Source: Patiria pectinifera (lineage: Eukaryota > Echinodermata > Asteroidea > Valvatida > Asterinidae). From it: a stretch of 64,000 bases of DNA. Both the position numbers and the translations under genes were made by a program. Under the pieces are notes generated by a model, which worked only from the letters and a program-made list of their open reading frames with translations, made no database searches and had not been told where the DNA came from. Each line of letters opens with the position of its first letter. The stretch's first letter is position 1. The stretch spans positions 23,450,197-23,514,196 of the forward strand of contig CM057149.1 in NCBI GenBank assembly GCA_029964075.1, read 5' to 3'. Positions 47,872-60,324 of the stretch are shown piece by piece.

Positions 47872-48954
47872 ATGGAGGAATCGGGGAATTACAGCGGACA
47901 GACTTATTCAGAGTTATCTACTGGAGAGAAGATCACTTGTATCGTACTGTACACTACACTGATGGTTCTGATAGTCGTAGGAAATGGGCTACTCCTGTAT
48001 GTAATCATCAAGGCCAAGGAACTGAAGAGAAGCAGCCGCATCTTTCTGGTCTCATTGACTGTGGCCGACCTCTTCCTTGGTCTTGTTGTCATCCCAGTGC
48101 GAGTCGTACCGCAGATCATTGGCATCTCAATCGGCAGCATCTGGACCGTGTCTGACCGACTGTGTGAGGCGTCAAACTTCCTTGAAGACTTCGCCATTGG
48201 AGCCTCGGTCCTGGCGGTACTGGCCCTGACCATTGAGAGGTATCTGGCCGTGGAGATGCCGCTGAGGTTCCGCTCCATGCTGACTTCTCGTCGGGCGTGC
48301 ATCGTGGTTGCTTGCTCCTGGCTCATGAGCTTATGTACGGCGTCCATCCTCCTTATTCTATCGGTGGTATACGAGAGTCGATTCGTAGCATTTGACGGGC
48401 CATCGTCACTGTGTGTCATCAACAAACTAAGTGGGGTGACCCTTTTCATGTTTTTGGACTTCATCATTGTGTATTTCCTTATACCACTTTGTGTCACTTT
48501 TCTCGCTTCAATTCGCATTCTTAACATCGTGAAGAACCACACCGTGTATCAGAAGCAAGCTCCAAAAAATGTACCCCAACGGGTGTGTGATGGAGTTTGT
48601 CGTGGACTCTGCAAGTGTTTCCTGCGCAATAAGAAAGCCCTGGTCACCGTTCTCATTCTCACGCTTTCGTATTCAGTCTCCAGTATACCGTTTGTTGTTT
48701 GTATGTTTTACATCATGTTTTCTCCTTATGCTGTTGACCAACTCCTCGTTGAACTAGCCAAGTTGTCATTGTTCAGCAGCTGTTTCATCAATGTCATCGT
48801 ATACACAGGACGAAACAGGGCGTTCAGGGGGTCAGCCAAGCACCTTCTTTGCCGACTGCTCCATGTGAGATGCCACACTGTTAGACGGCACCCAGTCAGA
48901 TCACAATCCGACAACCTGAATGTCAGTGTCTCCACCCAAGATACGCACTTGTAA
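47872..48954 (+). CDS. Rhodopsin-class GPCR, receptor 2, 360 residues, intronless
   Basis: Paralog of receptor 1 with the same plan. The ATG at 47872 is chosen because MEESGNYSG aligns with the other starts; the two codons before it are not ATG-led. TM3 reads CEASNFLEDF, again Glu at 3.32, with ERY kept. TM6 has SSIP, TM7 NVIVY. The N-terminus lacks four residues (YTSGN in receptor 1) and loop 3 is shorter by about 16 residues, which accounts for the length difference. The C-tail ends STQDTHL, close to the TQDTYL of receptors 3 and 4; receptor 1 stops earlier. No break is seen. Confidence 0.9.
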   Translation: MEESGNYSGQTYSELSTGEKITCIVLYTTLMVLIVVGNGLLLYVIIKAKELKRSSRIFLVSLTVADLFLGLVVIPVRVVPQIIGISIGSIWTVSDRLCEASNFLEDFAIGASVLAVLALTIERYLAVEMPLRFRSMLTSRRACIVVACSWLMSLCTASILLILSVVYESRFVAFDGPSSLCVINKLSGVTLFMFLDFIIVYFLIPLCVTFLASIRILNIVKNHTVYQKQAPKNVPQRVCDGVCRGLCKCFLRNKKALVTVLILTLSYSVSSIPFVVCMFYIMFSPYAVDQLLVELAKLSLFSSCFINVIVYTGRNRAFRGSAKHLLCRLLHVRCHTVRRHPVRSQSDNLNVSVSTQDTHL

Positions 48955-49369
48955 GACACAGCAGCCTTTCCTTTCATTGTGGAGCCAGAAGATATTTTGG
49001 TGTAGTACGCTGTACTGACCAGATGATGGTCGAATCTTGCGAACATTTAAGTTGAAGCTCATTCAGTAATAGCATTTTGCTTTCATTGATGGATAATGCC
49101 AAAACATGCTCATGTAGACAACGACACTTGGACAATCGAAGTTGGCACAATGCAACTCAGTCGTGTGTTGGTTAACACTTGCTTATACGAGTATTTGTGC
49201 TGTAACATTAACCCTGCCCCCAAACGCGAGCTACCGTTGATCGGAATTCCCCATCTGGTGCGAACAAATACGTTCAGAGGGTTGCTACAGGATCTGACTA
49301 TCATGGCGGCGCTGATGCCATACAAGGAGAATTCACCAGTGGATTAGGAGTAGACCAGGATTAAGCACG

Positions 49370-50200
49370 CTCACAGGGCAGAGAAGTCAACGCAACCCCG
49401 CAATTCAACAATCAGGAAAATAGTCAGCGACTTAGTCTCGTTGGAGTGGTGTTGGGACGGGTGGCCAGGCGGAGTGATGCTTTCCAGGCGTGCCTTGGAC
49501 GGTGAACATTATGAGTCGGATCCTACCGTATTTAGGCAAATGTTACCGCCAAAGGCAACACTACTGTCACACTTGCATAAACTAACAACAGCAGGATGTT
49601 AAAAGTTCTATTTTGGAAGGACTGGTTCCCGTATTTATAAGGTACCAATGCCATTCCAATTGGTGATACGGCAGGGTTCCAAAATACACATCATGCATAA
49701 GCGACTATAACAATGAAAAACAGTATCCAGAAGGACAAGGCGATGTTATACGCCCGACGCGCGGTCAGCAGAGACGGGTACCGAAGGGGCTTCTCCATGG
49801 CAATCTAGCAATCACAGATCAGAGTCAGGAGCCACATGAAGGATGTTTCCACCAGTAATGCAACACTTGACCAATAATGTAATACCAATCAGACCCACCG
49901 TTGAAGAGACTCCCTCCCATGAAATAGGCCCTCACCGACCGTCCCGCATTGCCGGCAGGGACCAAATATCCTAAGGCTACCGTGACCATGAGGGACCCGC
50001 TTGAGGACAATCCCTGCGCGTAGGTCTGCAATTTTGAGGGACACGATGTGAATGCGGCTCACCTCAGCTCACGGGAACTGCGGATGACGGAAAACCAGAA
50101 CATGATGTTCCCGCTCACGATGAAGAAGACGACGATGGACTGCAGGAAGATGCGGAGAACGTCAAGCCATGAATGGGGAGACTTTTAGTCCAACCCGTCT
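49370..50200 (-). pseudogene. Decayed GPCR facing receptor 2
   Basis: TM1 reads FLQSIVVFFIVSGNIMFWFS then VIRSSREL, with the 1.50 Asn in SGN. Further pieces are FMGGSLFNGG and TM5 (LLLLVYASVTVVLPLAVTFA). It is broken by stops and by short insertions at about 49850-49890. It is the counterpart of the - strand pseudogenes of the other units. Confidence 0.65.
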
Positions 50201-51939
50201 GCGTTGCTGTTGAAAGCGACGTTACCAGAACGTGTAAGAACTATTATGGCATTTGTACATTAATTTTCTCAAATATTTTTTTTTTTATTGAAAACACTTT
50301 TTACTTCAATTTGAAAAAGCGTGAGCTTACGTAGTGAGTGAGCAGTGAGAGGGCTGCTTTTCAAGGGAGCACGACGCAATGTGGTTTCAATTCCCCCTTT
50401 ATAAAAAACTAGGGCCTTCGACTTTATCAGTTGCACTATATCACAGTAAAACAGCTTCATTATAATTACAATTTGCACTTTGAAAGACGCACTCCTTACA
50501 AGAATTAAATAAATCTCCTTTTTAAATCATTTTGAAATTGCGCCGTGACAAATCAATACAAAAATGGATATTGCCAAAGGTCTTAAGATTTTTCTAAACT
50601 TATCTCATTTTTCCCCCGATGCTATTTTGAGCCTTGGATATATTTATAGTTGGCAAAATGCGCCTTCGTTACAAGTAAAAAAAAAAATAACGGAGATCTG
50701 AAAATCCCATCTAATGTATAATCAGGGGTGATAATATTTCAAAATAGGTTTGTCTTACAAGTACAGGTTCGCTTTCCATATACCTTTCGATGACGCAAAT
50801 ACAAGTCTGTTGACAACTTCTTTTGAAACTCAGCTTACTTTGTGCCGTCAGTTCAAATAGCGTTATGTGTTTTGTATCAATATAAATATCACTACTTTGC
50901 ATGTCACTGGTTTCGCTCGTACCAACAGGGCTTTCGGAAGGTCTTATTTCTTCGGGATGTGTGACGTAATTTCTTCGAGCTCCCATTAAATAGAATTTGT
51001 TTGAACAATAACCCTTTTTTTGCCAATTCAATTTTAAATATATCTTGCCAAAATACAATGGTTATAATGTAAAAAATTGTGTTTGGAGCTTTGCACACCT
51101 CAGTACGTGCGCGTAACACGTGGGTGTGGGTTCGAGCGAAGTCACTGGCGGCAATATTGAACTCGCAATATTCATTGGGAAAGATAGTCTGGTTCCAAGT
51201 TCAAAAGTTTCCGACTTTTCTGACGATTTTTAAGTCAGGTAGGCGTCACTCTTTTAATTTAAAAAAATACTTTATCGTTGACACTCGGATATGTAAGGGA
51301 AAGCTCTGGTATTTCCGGGTAAGAAAGTCTTTTATTTACTGAAACGACAAAATGTCCAATATTCAGGTCTTGTGCCTGGAGTATCAGTGGACGGCTTTGC
51401 TGCATCATGTTCAATGTTACAATGTTTGGGTCACTTGACCAACGATCAAATCGGAGACGTTATGTGTTCGCCCGGTTTATAACGAGCCTACATACAATTG
51501 TGTCAGTGTTTATTTGATACAGAAAATTGTAGAATGAGGTTTAAAAAACGACGATTTTCCCCATTCAATTTTCAACCTAACTTGCCAAATACAATTGTAA
51601 TACAATGTAAAAACTGTGTTTGGAGTTTAAGCATATCTAAACACTTCAATGAACATATGGTTTGTTTATACAAGTTTGAATATACGACTGGTTTAGATTT
51701 TTGACGTCTGTGACATGTTTAGTATACGACGAAAACCTGTAAAGTGCCATCAAGTATAAACATTGTAGACGTAAATACAAAATAATGACTTTTCGGGTTG
51801 AAGTCGAATGATGGGCTAAATACACACTTTAATCACTCTTTTTTTATCAGCTGTCTCAGAAAAAAACAAGCTTTAAGATATAACTTGACTTCCTATACGT
51901 TAATATTGATGGCACTAACATGCTTTCATACCGTGCAAT
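50201..51939. other. Distal flank and spacer of receptor unit 2
   Basis: Carries the unit-typical gatgctattttgagccttgg (50618) and tacctttcgatga (50781) phrases, then spacer matching 46575 at about 51125. No intact gene. Confidence 0.5.
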
Positions 51940-52771
51940 ACGTGTAGGTCGGCTACACGTATTGTGGGTAGAGATCTCCCGTCAGTTTCGGAAATTTATA
52001 ATATGTTATATACCAAGTTAAAGAAGAAGTCCAGTGCTATTATCAATGATGAATTTCATCCAGCAAATGAGTTGTTCGATATGTTGAGATCAGGGAAGCG
52101 TTACAGAGTAATCAGATGCAAAACAGAAAGATTCAGGAGCAGTGTGTATCCTACTGCAATCAGGGAACTGAATGGAATTAAGTAATCTTAGAGTGCAATC
52201 TCTTAATCTTTTATGACTTTAGACGTTTGAAGAGTTATTTTAAAATGATATTAATCATGTGGTAGGTTAATATTGTAAATATAAAGTTCAAAATGTATTT
52301 AAATGTGTTTTTTTCCCAGGGGATCAGGGGACTGAATGGAATTAAGTAACCTTACTGTGTTATAATTGTTTTTTCTTGTTAACACTCCGACGCAGAAACT
52401 AGCCCTTTCGGGGACCCAATTTGGTTAATTACCTTAACAACAAAGTCACATGCGGGGTAGCCAAGTGCACGACTTGACCAGCTTTATATTTTTCCCCGGA
52501 GGGACCCCTTACTGTAAGCGTGTTAGTAAATGGGCTTTCTGCGTCGGAGGGTTAATGACTTTTGTCTGTATTTTTTGAGAGAGATATTTTAAGGGGGAAT
52601 TGGTTTAATTATGTGGTAGTTTAGTGTTTGTAATATAAAGTTTTAATGTTTTTAATGTTTTTGAGCACTAAAAAACAACGACACTTTCTATTGTATACCA
52701 TTGTATATAAATAGCAATAAACCAAGACTAATCTAATCTAATCTAATCTAATCTAATCTAATCTAATCTAA
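51940..52771 (+). mobile_element. 5'-truncated CR1/Jockey-type LINE, 3' end
   Basis: An open piece to 52185 encodes SSAIINDEFHPANELFDMLR then SGKRYRVIRCKTERFRSSVY and PTAIRELN. This is the extreme C-terminus of non-LTR ORF2 proteins (pattern DxxHPL...SGRRyR...SFvPxAI). The 3' UTR has an internal duplication of about 165 bp (ctgaatggaattaagtaa at 52166 and 52331) and ends in about nine TAATC pentamers at 52728-52771. Confidence 0.8.
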
Positions 52772-53536
52772 AAAAGGCTAACCATTTCTTGGACACGTGT
52801 GAAAAAGTGGGCGCAAAAAAAGTGTTTAAACTTAGCGGTGTTTTTAACAACTTTCATACATAACCATTAAACAAAGACATAAAAGTTGAGGAAAAATGAC
52901 AGTATAAACTCACTTTTCATCATAGTCTCAGAGAGGACTCAGATCATGAACTCGAAAACTCGCACAGTAAAGACAACTTCCATATTTGAGATCACCTTGG
53001 AAGATGAATAGTTTGGTTGACATTTATGTCTAAGCCAGGCACTCAATCACTGAAAGTTCACTGGGTCCCCTGCTAATGGGCCTCATGCACGAGTCGACCA
53101 TAATAGTGAGGTAAAACGTTAATTTGTGGAAATTGCGAAGACAAATAAAAGCAACTTAATTACTAATTAATTCCAGTCTGCTTCAATGAATGATTTAAAC
53201 TTTGTTATTAAACATTCCCTAATGTTTAAAGTCAGATTTAAAAAAAGACAGTAAAATAAGGCTGCGTTATTATGCCTGAATAAAAAGTCTGGCGCCATCC
53301 TATTTAACAGATAATAATTAATGAAATACATTCTAGGAACTCGACAAAATGCCCAACTCGTACATAAGACCCACACGGAAGCAATTGTTTTGTCACAAAT
53401 TGTATAAAGCACCACAGCCGTGACGGTTATTCTGACCAATAGCTGACATCATGCTCCCACAATTACTTGGGCTTTCGTAGGTATGCAATTATTGTGTTCT
53501 CGGATTTGTCTAAAAAAATTAATGTAGACAATAATT
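52772..53536. other. Spacer before receptor unit 3
   Basis: 52895-53080 is the counterpart of 46865-47040 in the preceding spacer. The phrase tcggatttgtctaaaa near 53500 matches 47168. No gene. Confidence 0.5.
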
Positions 53537-54045
53537 ACCTCCGCCAAGGAGGTTATTTTTTTTCACCGGTGTTGGTTTGTGTGTTGGTTGGTTGGTTGGT
53601 TTGTCTGTGAATGAGATAACTCAAAATAGTTATGAACGGATTTTCATGAATTTTCTTTTAGCGGTGGTCCTTCGATTAGATTTTGGATCTGCATCTGGAT
53701 GCAGGATTTTTTAAAAAGGTTTTTCACTTATCAAATGAAAAACTTTCACCAGACTGCTGTGCGTGAGCAGATTCATGTGCGTGACACTGACCTGGTGACC
53801 CTGCATGCCTTCACCCGCCTAATCTAACCACACAGGTCAATGGACTAGACCATTTTATACAATGGGGGGGGGTCTGACTTCCATTATTGTATATTGCACA
53901 TTTAAAATGTCAACAGGATTGTTCATATTCTCAATTTATTGACAACTTTACCAATGTTGGATATATTCAACTCTTGGGTGTACTAACAACATGGCAAGGA
54001 TCAGCCTTGGCGGCGGTTTGCACACTCAGTGCTTTCTAGTTATGG
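53537..54045. mobile_element. CTCCGCCAAGG-type dispersed element
   Basis: The left end acctccgccaaggaggttat and right end ccttggcggcggtttgcaca are inverted, and the right end runs on to gtgctttctagtta. It contains ttggtttgtctgtgaatgag and acggattttcatgaatttt, the standard text of a repeat widespread in marine animals. It interrupts the upstream region of unit 3; unit 2 shows the empty site near 47205. Confidence 0.7.
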
Positions 54046-54134
54046 ATGTATTGGTACCCGGACACTGCGTTATATACATGTATATAGGTCTGAGCTCCCG
54101 GCGTACAGCTTACTAGCAATGATAATATTATGCA

Positions 54135-54190
54135 TCAGGCGGAGATGGTTACGAGTCTCATCAGCGTTGACATTAATCTTCTACTAAGTA
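54135..54190 (+). promoter_or_regulatory. Conserved distal block, receptor unit 3
   Basis: caggcggagatggttacgag, tctcatcagcgttgacatta and atcttctactaagta match the other units. Confidence 0.4.
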
Positions 54191-54332
54191 CTAATTACTG
54201 TTTCTAGCCCGTTTTCTGCGAACGATCGTTATATACATAAGCGAGTTTGATAGAACAGTGACGTAGGCTTTTTTTGGTATATCTAAACGCACAAGAACGA
54301 AGAAAGTGTCCTTAAAGAAAAAGGTCATTACG

Positions 54333-54390
54333 GACGCGCGTGTGGTGAAGGAGGGACAATGATTAATCTTTGTCTTAGGACTGGCGTTAT
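54333..54390 (+). promoter_or_regulatory. Conserved proximal block, receptor unit 3
   Basis: gacgcgcgtgtggtgaagga, gggacaatgattaatctttg. Shared with units 1, 2 and 4 at similar distance from the ATG. Confidence 0.4.
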
Positions 54391-54648
54391 TTCTGTCTTT
54401 TAATATGACTTAAGGTTGACAGAACGGTGGTTGTGTTGGGTTAGACATTAACACTTCAACAACGGCGAACAGATAGGTAACATGCATTACATATTAGCCG
54501 CTAAAAGCGTTCCTGTCATCCCAGTTTGGAAGCCATGTTGTAGAAGCAACACCCTTATGTCGAGTGCCGATTAGGCGTACCGTTGTGGACAGTGGTTTTG
54601 GGTGAACAGTATACTCGATCCTGTTATTCGAGTAGGGGAAAAGTGAAA

Positions 54649-55791
54649 ATGGAAGAATCGGGGAATTTTAGCGAGTGGACATTTACAAGCGGCAATTCAG
54701 AATTATACAATGGAGAGAAGATCACTTGTATAGTACTGTATGCTATACTGATGGTCCTGATTATCGTGGGAAATTTCCTACTCCTATTTGTTACAATTAA
54801 GGCCAAGGAATTGAAGAGAAGCAGCCGCATCTTTCTCGTCTCGCTGACTGTGGCCGACCTCTTAGTTGGTCTTGTTGTCATTCCAGTGCGGGTCGTACCG
54901 CAGATAATTGGGATCTCCATCGGCAGCACCTGGTACGCGTCTGACTGGTTGTGCGAGGCGTCATACTTCTTTGAAATCTTCGCCTTTGGTGCCTCAGTTG
55001 GGGCGGTACTGGCCCTGACCATTGAGAGGTATCTGGCCGTGGAGATGCCGCTGAGGTTCCGCTCCATGCTGACTTCTCGGCGAGCGTACGTCGTGGTTGC
55101 TTGCTCCTGGCTCGTCAGCATTTGCACGGCGTCCATCTTCATCATCCTCTCGGTGGTCTACGAGGATCGATTCGTAGTCTTTGACGGGTCTTCGTCGGTG
55201 TGTGTCATCAACAGGCTGAATTGGGTGACCCGTTCCATGTTTCTGAGCTTCATTGTTGTGTACTTCCTCATACCGTTTTGTATCACTGTTTTCGGTTCGA
55301 TTCGCATTCTGTACATCGTGAAGAATCACACCGCGTTTAAGAAGATTTCACCTAACCGATCTGACTGCGCGTGCAGACAGACCTCAGCGGCCAACGAAGC
55401 CAAAAAGGTACCTCAACGCATTTGTAATGAAGTTTGCCGTGGACTCTGCAAGTGTTTCCTTGGCAATAAGAAAGCCTTGGTCACCGTTCTCATTGTCACG
55501 CTCTCTTATTCAGCCTCCAGTGTACCCTTTGTCGTTTGTTTGGTGTACATGAAGTTTTCTCCCTATATTGTGGACCAATTCCTCATTGAACTAGCCAAGT
55601 TGTCATTGTTCACCAGCTGTTTCATCAACGTCATCGTTTACACAATACGAAACAGAGTGTTCAGGGAGTCGGCCAAGCGCCTTTTTAAGGTACTTCTCCC
55701 CGTGACATGCAACGCTGTTACACGACAACCAGTCAGATCGCAATCCGACAAGCTGAACGTCACTTCCCACACTCAAGATACGTACTTGTAA
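54649..55791 (+). CDS. Rhodopsin-class GPCR, receptor 3, 380 residues, intronless
   Basis: Paralog of receptors 1, 2 and 4. ATG 54649 aligns with the family start MEESGNFS; the frame is open 22 codons further upstream, but that part corresponds to untranslated sequence in the other units. TM3 reads CEASYFFEIF with Glu at 3.32, then ERY; TM6 SYSASSVP; TM7 NVIVY. It has an N-glycosylation site at the N-terminus and in the loop 3 region a DCACRQTSAANEAKK stretch like receptor 1. The C-tail ends SHTQDTYL. The 5' UTR text is shortened compared with units 2 and 4. Confidence 0.9.
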   Translation: MEESGNFSEWTFTSGNSELYNGEKITCIVLYAILMVLIIVGNFLLLFVTIKAKELKRSSRIFLVSLTVADLLVGLVVIPVRVVPQIIGISIGSTWYASDWLCEASYFFEIFAFGASVGAVLALTIERYLAVEMPLRFRSMLTSRRAYVVVACSWLVSICTASIFIILSVVYEDRFVVFDGSSSVCVINRLNWVTRSMFLSFIVVYFLIPFCITVFGSIRILYIVKNHTAFKKISPNRSDCACRQTSAANEAKKVPQRICNEVCRGLCKCFLGNKKALVTVLIVTLSYSASSVPFVVCLVYMKFSPYIVDQFLIELAKLSLFTSCFINVIVYTIRNRVFRESAKRLFKVLLPVTCNAVTRQPVRSQSDKLNVTSHTQDTYL

Positions 55792-56042
55792 TTCACAACA
55801 GCCTTTTCTTGCTTGCGGAGCAAGTGCGCTGACTTGATAATGATCAAAACTTGCAAACCTTTGGGCTGGGGTTCAAACTGCAATAACATTTTGTACTTCA
55901 ATCATGGACAATACCAGATAATGCTCCGTATAGGCCTACATCGTTTAGACGGTTGCTACGGACCTGACAATAATGGCGGCGCTGATGTCATAGGCTAATT
56001 CACTAGTCCAGTAGTAGACTAGGAGCACGCTCAAAGGCAGAT

Positions 56043-56369
56043 AGGGGCGCCGGAACCGGGGGGGGGGGGGCTAAGGGCACTCCCCCCCCCATTTGCCCAA
56101 GTGGCCCTCTTGCGGACATAAATGTGCCCCTTCGAGCATGAATCTGCCCCCTCGAGATGAAAACGAACCTGCCCCAAAATTTCGGACAATTTGTTGTCAG
56201 TAACCATTTCCCAAAATAGTATAGAGATTTTTGATATGAACGAGGAATATGAAAACCAAGCCCCAAAACCCTTACAATGCGCCCTGAAAATGGGCAAATA
56301 ATGCGTAGTTTGTATAATGGCCGGTTTTGAAGAGCGCCGGCCTATTTTCGAAGATTGAACCAGCGCCCC
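56043..56369. mobile_element. GC-rich inverted-repeat insertion in unit 3
   Basis: The left end ggggcgccggaaccgggg faces right end accagcgcccc. A G/C-run near 56059-56090 could be a foldback. The units 1, 2 and 4 read straight through (ggcagagaagtcaa), so this is a unit 3-only insertion; ggcaga lies close to both ends. Confidence 0.7.
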
Positions 56370-56389
56370 GACGGCAGAGAAGTTAACGC

Positions 56390-57165
56390 AGCCCTGCAGT
56401 TAACCGTCAGAAACTTGGTCATTGACTTAGTATAGTGGGAGCAGTGTTGGTAAGGGTATAGCTAGACGGAGTGTTGTGGGCCATGCAGGTTGCCTTGCCT
56501 GTGATGTGACGGTTAACAATCCGTCAGTGTCAGTACACAGGGCAACACATTTGCAAACTAAGGACATCGGGATGTAAGGTTGTATTTTGGAAGGACTGAA
56601 TCCCGCAAGGCACCAATGTCAAGATTTGGAATTGCACACCATAGACGACCGTAACACTGAGCATCGGTATCCAAAAAGGACCAGGATGTTATCCGCCCTA
56701 CGCACGGTCAAAGGCGAGTACCGAATGGATTTATCGCGGGCAAAGTAGCAGTAACTGATCAGAGTCAAGAGTAACATGAATGAGCAACCGTTGAGGAGAA
56801 TCCCGCACATAACAAGCCGTAGAGGGCCCATGTGGGCAGGCACATGAAATAGGCCGTACAGGGTTCATGTCGGCATGCAGGGTACCAAAGGTTTCTACGG
56901 CTATCGTGGACTAAGGAGTGACCAACTTGAGACCAACCCCGGCCCCTGCGCACAGGTCCCCAATGATCAGACAAACAATGAAAATGCAGCTCACCTTTCG
57001 TATCTTACGGGAACTGCGGATGACGAAAGAGTAGATGTTCCCGCGCAGGATGAAAAAGACAACGGTGGACAGTACGGAGATGCCGAGCCTAACGTCAAAC
57101 CATAGGGGTGACTTCTTGTCCAGCCTGCCCACGGTGCTGTTGAAAGAGACGTTACCCGGATGGAT
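56390..57165 (-). pseudogene. Decayed GPCR facing receptor 3
   Basis: Best-preserved start of the second receptor type: GNVSFNSTVGRLDKKSPLWF with two glycosylation sites, then TM1 (ISVLSTVVFFILRGNIYSFV), VIRSSRKIRKVSCIF and TM2 IVCLIIGDLCAG with D at 2.50. After TM2 the frame breaks; a TM4-like stretch is FWIPMLSVTVVYG. A local duplication of ggcatgtgggc-type text lies near 56830-56860. Confidence 0.7.
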
Positions 57166-57383
57166 ACTACTTTATATGGCATTTTGACATATTTTTTCTC
57201 AAATCTAACTGTTTTTATTATTGAAAACACTTATTTCCTTCAATTTGGAAAACGTGGCTTACACATTCTACTTCTCTAATGAATTGGCTTACGTAGAGAG
57301 TGGGAAGGAGGCAAAATTGCATTGTGGTTTGGTTAAAAATAAAATACCTCCTTTTAGAATGCTCTTTGGCACAATATGACAGT

Positions 57384-59110
57384 AAATTAACTTTAGTATA
57401 CTTAAAAACGATCAAAGCTGTGGGATCAGATAAAGTTACAGGGAAAACTTTGAAGATTTGTTTAAAGCAGCTTGCCCCGATATTTCATGACTTGTTTAAT
57501 GGTTGCTTAATTGTTGCACAGTTCCAAAGATTAGGAAAACTTCAATTTTAACTTCAGTGCCAATGGTATCCAAACCAGGTTGTTTGAATGATTATCGGCC
57601 AGTCGCACTCACTTCAATTGTTATGAAATGTTTTAGCGCATTATCAAAGATATTGTTATGGAACAAACTCAACCTTACCAGACTTACCAGGCCAAAAGAG
57701 GAGTTGAATATGCTGTAATCACACTGTTACATAGCATTTGTGAACACTTAGATAAACCCAAGTCATACGCTAGTATTCTGGTCATAGCTTTTTCCTCGGC
57801 ATTCAATACCATGCAACCTCATATATCTAACCAACAAATTATGACCATGGATATTAATCCTTATTTGTCATTGTGGATAAGTGACTTTCTGTCATTAAAT
57901 CCTTCTCAGACATATAGTTCGTTGCAATACTGAAGCTCCACATGGCTGTGTTTTATCACCATTATTGTTCACACTTTATACCAATGATCTTAGATGTAAT
58001 ATTAGCTCCTGCTCCATTGTCAAGTATGCTGATGATACATCACTGACAGGATTGATTTTGAATGATGATGAGAGTGCATCGTGGATGAAGTCACTCGTTT
58101 TGTTAAGTGGTGTGATGACAATCATTTAACGCTTAATGTTCATAAAACCAAGAAGATCATGTTGGACTTCCGGAAAACAAAAATTAAATTTTAACTTTGA
58201 AGATCAATAATGAGGATGTAGAGACTGTCGCTGAATACAAGTATCTTGGCACTGTTAACGATAACAAATTGACTTGGAACACAAACACTCATAAATGTGC
58301 AGCAAAGCAAACCAGCGGCTTCACTTCTTACGTACGCTCAGATCATTCAATGTCGACCGGGATATCATGTTTTGTTTTATCAAAGTGTCATTTGGTCAGT
58401 GATTACATTTTCATGCATTGAATGATACAGTTATTCGGCTAACAAAAATCTGAAAAAACTTCAGAGAATTACTAGAACTGCAAGTAAAATCATTGGCCTC
58501 AATGTTAAAAAACTTAATATTATTTATGAAAAAGCTTTGCTGGCTAAACTTGAGGTGATCTATGTAGACAAGACTCATCCGTTGAACCCCCTGGTAATTT
58601 TCAGTAGATCGGGTAGAATTGTGCCATTACTAAACCTTCATAGATTCTCGTTCTTGGTGCAATCCACCTTTCTAATGAAGAGCTTTCAGTCTCAATGGAT
58701 TTTGGATGGGGGAGGGGGGTTTGGTTTGGTTGTATAGTTCCTCAGTGATATGAAATTATTTTTAAATCAGTCCATAAGTGCTCGCTTACAGTCACGTAAC
58801 TATTTCAGGTGTGTGTTGCTTGTTTGTGTTTCTATGTTTTATTGATCTGAATAGCAAATCAAATCTTTATGGACACCGTGTAATTTCCTTTCTTCAATTG
58901 CATGTATAGGAGAGCAGATAGCATGTCCGTAATCAAGTGGTGACTGTCATGTAATTAACTTAGACGTGAATGCTCGTTTTTTAGGTCTCTCATCTTTTAC
59001 TGTTTTAAATATATATTCTATGGATACTATAATACTTTTAACTGATTGCACATAGGAGATCATATCTCATGTAATTTTTTACTTGACTAATAAAACGAAT
59101 CTTGAATCTT
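57384..59110 (+). mobile_element. 5'-truncated CR1-like LINE with broken reverse transcriptase
   Basis: RT blocks in order: KAVGSDKVTGKTLKICLKQL, CLNDYRPVALTSIVMKCF (57580-57630), AVITLLHSICEHLDKPKSYA, FSSAFNTMQPH, GCVLSPLLFTLYTND, YADDTSL (about 58024-58044) and NNEDVETVAEYKYLGTVNDN. In the usual FIDFSSAFNT motif the first catalytic Asp is Ala. Several frameshifts separate the blocks. It ends near ctaataaaacgaatcttgaa. The flanking unit sequence resumes with aagcagtttgcc as in unit 4. Confidence 0.85.
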
Positions 59111-60102
59111 AAGCAGTTTGCCATCGAAACACGCACTCATACAATGTATTGACATGATAATCCAATTCTTTTAAAATGGCGCCGTGACTAATAAAAATAT
59201 TTTCTGGTCTGTAGCTTTTCAATCAATTGCAATTTTCGATGTTATTTTGAGCTTTGGAGGCTATGGTTGGCAAAATGCGCCATCATAACAAATGTAAATA
59301 ATGCAATGGAGTTCTGAAAATTCAATCTCATGAATAATCTACAGAATAAAATACAAAATACATATAAGTACATGTTCCTTTTCTAATACAGATACCTTTC
59401 GATAATTTTAAGGTCAGGAATTTAGGAGCCACGTACTGCTACCTTGGGTATCTACCCATTTTATTTGCCAACAAATAATTGTCAGTGTGTTAGTCATTCC
59501 TCAAACTTTGGAAATCACGCATTTCGAAGGCACACTCTTCAATACGAGGCGAAATGTCCAACATACGGGTCTTGTGCCTCGTGTATGCACTCGGACGAGG
59601 GCAGGGTGTGCTAAGTTGTGTTCAATGTTTCAATGTTAGGGTTTCTTGATCAACGATCGAATTGAAGATGTTGTGTTCTGTGTTCGTCCAGCTAGAGAAC
59701 GAGACATAATAATGTGCCGGTGTTTTATGTATACACAAAAACAGCTATTATTTCATGTGGACTAGAAAATCATTGCGGAGTTCCTGGTTTTGATACGACA
59801 CTCTGCGTTTTATGCATTTTTGCTTTTGCACATATTCAAATGTCATGCCTTATGAGCCGTTCTCTCACATTCACAAGACATGGACATAAATTGTCATAAA
59901 AATTGTAAATCGCAGTGCAAGTGGTGGTACGCCGTTATTCATATATCTAGCAAAAATATAGGATAAAGCCATTGGTGGTATACGGTCCTCCTCGAATTTT
60001 TGAATACGTCACTTCTTTTGATGCATTGCCGACAAATCATTGTGTGTACATAGGTCTCATCTTCCGACGTACAGCTTACGAGCAAATTAACCATGATAAT
60101 GC
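59111..60102. other. Distal flank of unit 3 and spacer to unit 4
   Basis: gatgttattttgagctttgg (59238) and tacctttcgataat (59391) are the unit-typical flank. From about 59560 the text matches 51330-51500 (aaatgtccaacatacgggtc), then 42240-42440. No gene. Confidence 0.5.
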
Positions 60103-60160
60103 ATCAGGCAGGGATGCTTATAAGTCATATCAGCGTTGACATTAATCTTCTACTAAGTAA
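60103..60160 (+). promoter_or_regulatory. Conserved distal block, receptor unit 4
   Basis: atcaggcagggatgcttata, tcagcgttgacattaatctt, ctactaagtaa. Confidence 0.4.
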
Positions 60161-60324
60161 TAATTACTGTTTTGGTACGCTCAACATTTGAGCCTACCTT
60201 CTGCGATCGATAGTTATATGGTACAGCGAGTTTGACTGAAAAGTGACGTAGGCGTCTTTTTTAAACAAACGGTGCAAGAACAAGAAAATGTCCTCAGTCA
60301 AAGTTAATACAAAAGCCATTATAT

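Noticed and set aside
54583-54648. Upstream 22-codon extension of receptor 3
   Set aside because: The extension aligns with untranslated sequence of the other units, and the conserved MEESGNF start follows it.
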